A DNA stretch of 23,844 nt from Peptoniphilaceae bacterium. Its GTDB lineage: Bacteria > Bacillota > Clostridia > Tissierellales > Peptoniphilaceae. The first letter of the stretch is position 1. Each line of letters begins with the position of its first letter. The position numbers and the translations under genes are program-made. Below are positions 22,734 to 23,844 of this stretch, one piece after another. Location of the stretch: positions 1-23,844 of the forward strand of contig JASLJE010000014.1 in NCBI GenBank assembly GCA_030152565.1, written 5' to 3'. Below the pieces are notes generated by a model. That model was given only the letters and a program-made list of their open reading frames with translations. It was not told where the DNA came from and made no database searches.

Positions 22734-22748
22734 GTTTGGAGAGGAAAA

Positions 22749-23844
22749 ATGAGTAAAAATATAAGAAGACTGGCTGCGGACTCCATCCAGGAGATCGTAG
22801 TTAATAAGAAGTTTTCCACAGAAGTGGTAAATAAAAATATAGGGGGCATAGAAAGCCCTATGGACCAAAACTTTTACAGGGAATTGGTTTATGGAACTAC
22901 AGAAAATCTAAGATATATTGACTATATTTTAGGCCAGGCATCCAAGGTAAAACTAAAGAAAATCGAACACTATGTCCTACAAAATATAAGACTGGGCATC
23001 TATCAATTATGTTTTCTTGAGACCCCTTCCCATGCAGCTATTAATGAAGCTGTTAAGATAGTAAAAAAGAAGAAGGGCTTTAGGGCTGGTAACTTTGTAA
23101 ATGGAGTACTTAGAAATATTGATAAAAATAAGGAAGACTATATGGTCATAGACCAGAAGGACTATATTAACTACCTGGCTATTAAGTATTCCTACCAAAG
23201 GGAAATAGTTGACTACTTGGGGAGGGACCTGGAAGTAGATCAGCTGGAAAACCTATTAGAGGCCTTGAATAAGACAGCTCCCTTGTCTATTAGAATAAAC
23301 ACTAAAAAAATAAGCAAGAAAGACTTTATGGAGCTTTTAGACAAGAAGGATAGGGGCTATGAGGAGTCAAGTTTGGTAGAAGACGGCCTGATAATTAAAA
23401 ACCCTATAAGAATTACAGACTGGGAAGAGTTTAAAAATGGTCTTTTCACCATTCAAGACCAGTCCAGTATTTTGGTGGGAGAACTTTTAGATCCTAAGAA
23501 AAATGCCAAGGTTTTAGACCTATGTGCTGCCCCAGGATCAAAGACCAGCCACCTGGCTCAAATAATGGATAACAGTGGCGAGCTTTATGCCAATGACATA
23601 GCAGAAAACAAGCTGGACATGATTAGGGAGAACCTGGATAGGATGGATTTTGACAACTATAAGATTTTAAACTTTGATGCCATGGACTATCAAGAAGACC
23701 TGGAAGCTAAGTTTGACTATGTCCTAGTGGATGCTCCTTGTTCTGGACTTGGTATAGTAAGGAGAAAACCTGACATTAAATTAAATAGGACCCTAGATGA
23801 TATTAAGGAATTGTCAAATATTCAATACAAGATTTTAGAAAATG
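22749..23844 (+). CDS. rsmB: 16S rRNA m5C967 methyltransferase RsmB (partial, runs off right edge)
   Basis: The first 365 residues of an RsmB-type enzyme that methylates C967 of 16S rRNA (E. coli numbering). The N-terminal NusB-like RNA-binding domain spans about 1-130, with VLQNIRLGIYQL, AINEAVKIVKK and NFVNGVLRNI typical. The SAM-binding motif VLDLCAAPGSKTSHL is at 255-269. DAPCSG at 328-333 contains the motif IV Cys331. The second conserved Cys (motif VI, which acts as nucleophile in this family) would lie beyond the edge. GGAGAGGA precedes ATG 22749. In B. subtilis, rlmN, prpC and prkC follow this gene. Confidence 0.94.
   Translation, partial: MSKNIRRLAADSIQEIVVNKKFSTEVVNKNIGGIESPMDQNFYRELVYGTTENLRYIDYILGQASKVKLKKIEHYVLQNIRLGIYQLCFLETPSHAAINEAVKIVKKKKGFRAGNFVNGVLRNIDKNKEDYMVIDQKDYINYLAIKYSYQREIVDYLGRDLEVDQLENLLEALNKTAPLSIRINTKKISKKDFMELLDKKDRGYEESSLVEDGLIIKNPIRITDWEEFKNGLFTIQDQSSILVGELLDPKKNAKVLDLCAAPGSKTSHLAQIMDNSGELYANDIAENKLDMIRENLDRMDFDNYKILNFDAMDYQEDLEAKFDYVLVDAPCSGLGIVRRKPDIKLNRTLDDIKELSNIQYKILEN

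Noticed and set aside
1..23844. CRISPR arrays, transposases, phage genes, tRNA or rRNA genes
   Set aside because: I found no regularly spaced direct repeats, no transposase or integrase motifs and no tRNA or rRNA-like sequence. Gene order and coding style are those of a stable chromosome region.

Overview
This window is chromosomal DNA of a low-GC, Gram-positive-type bacterium. Codon use is rich in AGA, AGG and ATA, ribosome binding sites are strong GGAGG types, and promoters are TTGACA/TATAAT-like, often with an extended -10. The gene content (CcpA-like regulator beside HPr and enzyme I, a YtxH/YtxG pair, RqcH, and the gene order yicC-gmk-rpoZ-coaBC-priA-def-fmt-rsmB) points to Bacillota. 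My best guess is an anaerobic Clostridia/Tissierellia-type organism (Peptoniphilaceae-like), but the sequence alone cannot settle the genus. I see no phage, transposon, CRISPR array, toxin-antitoxin pair or other accessory island. The window is mostly well-packed housekeeping DNA.

Layout. Bases 1-1333 hold the tail of a pyruvate-kinase-like protein overlapping an ACT-domain threonine dehydratase. Bases 1398-4553 are a three-gene cell-wall cassette: a membrane-anchored FHA protein, a SEDS (FtsW/RodA) glycosyltransferase and a class B penicillin-binding protein. NAD kinase faces it on the minus strand. Bases 5377-5699 carry divergent promoters and a structured RNA whose closing stem, large central bubble and apical stem fit 6S RNA. 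It is followed by a YtxH/YtxG-like envelope or stress pair.

Bases 6902-9986 form a carbon-catabolite and PTS block: a CcpA-like regulator, HPr with His15 and Ser46, a terminator-like hairpin, and enzyme I. An unrecognised 212-residue protein is translationally coupled to ptsI. Bases 10633-13540 are a metal-homeostasis locus: a Fur-family (Zur-like) regulator divergent from a zinc-type ABC transporter, with a perfect 9-1-9 palindrome over the transporter promoter. Convergent to it is rqcH, the ribosome quality-control factor. The shared terminator palindrome gives both proteins the same RQLV ending.

Bases 15399-23844 are a long co-directional housekeeping operon for RNA turnover, nucleotide, CoA, replication-restart and initiator-tRNA/N-terminal processing functions. 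A membrane zinc peptidase (YugP-like) is inserted before rsmB, which runs off the right edge. By B. subtilis gene order, rlmN, prpC and prkC would be expected just beyond the window. A PrkC kinase there would be a plausible partner for the FHA cassette at the left end.

No clearly novel system is proven here. The best leads are the barrel-end-only pyruvate kinase-like gene coupled to threonine dehydratase, the unknown protein coupled to ptsI, the LEA-like repeat tail on the YtxH protein, and the two-strand coding terminator.
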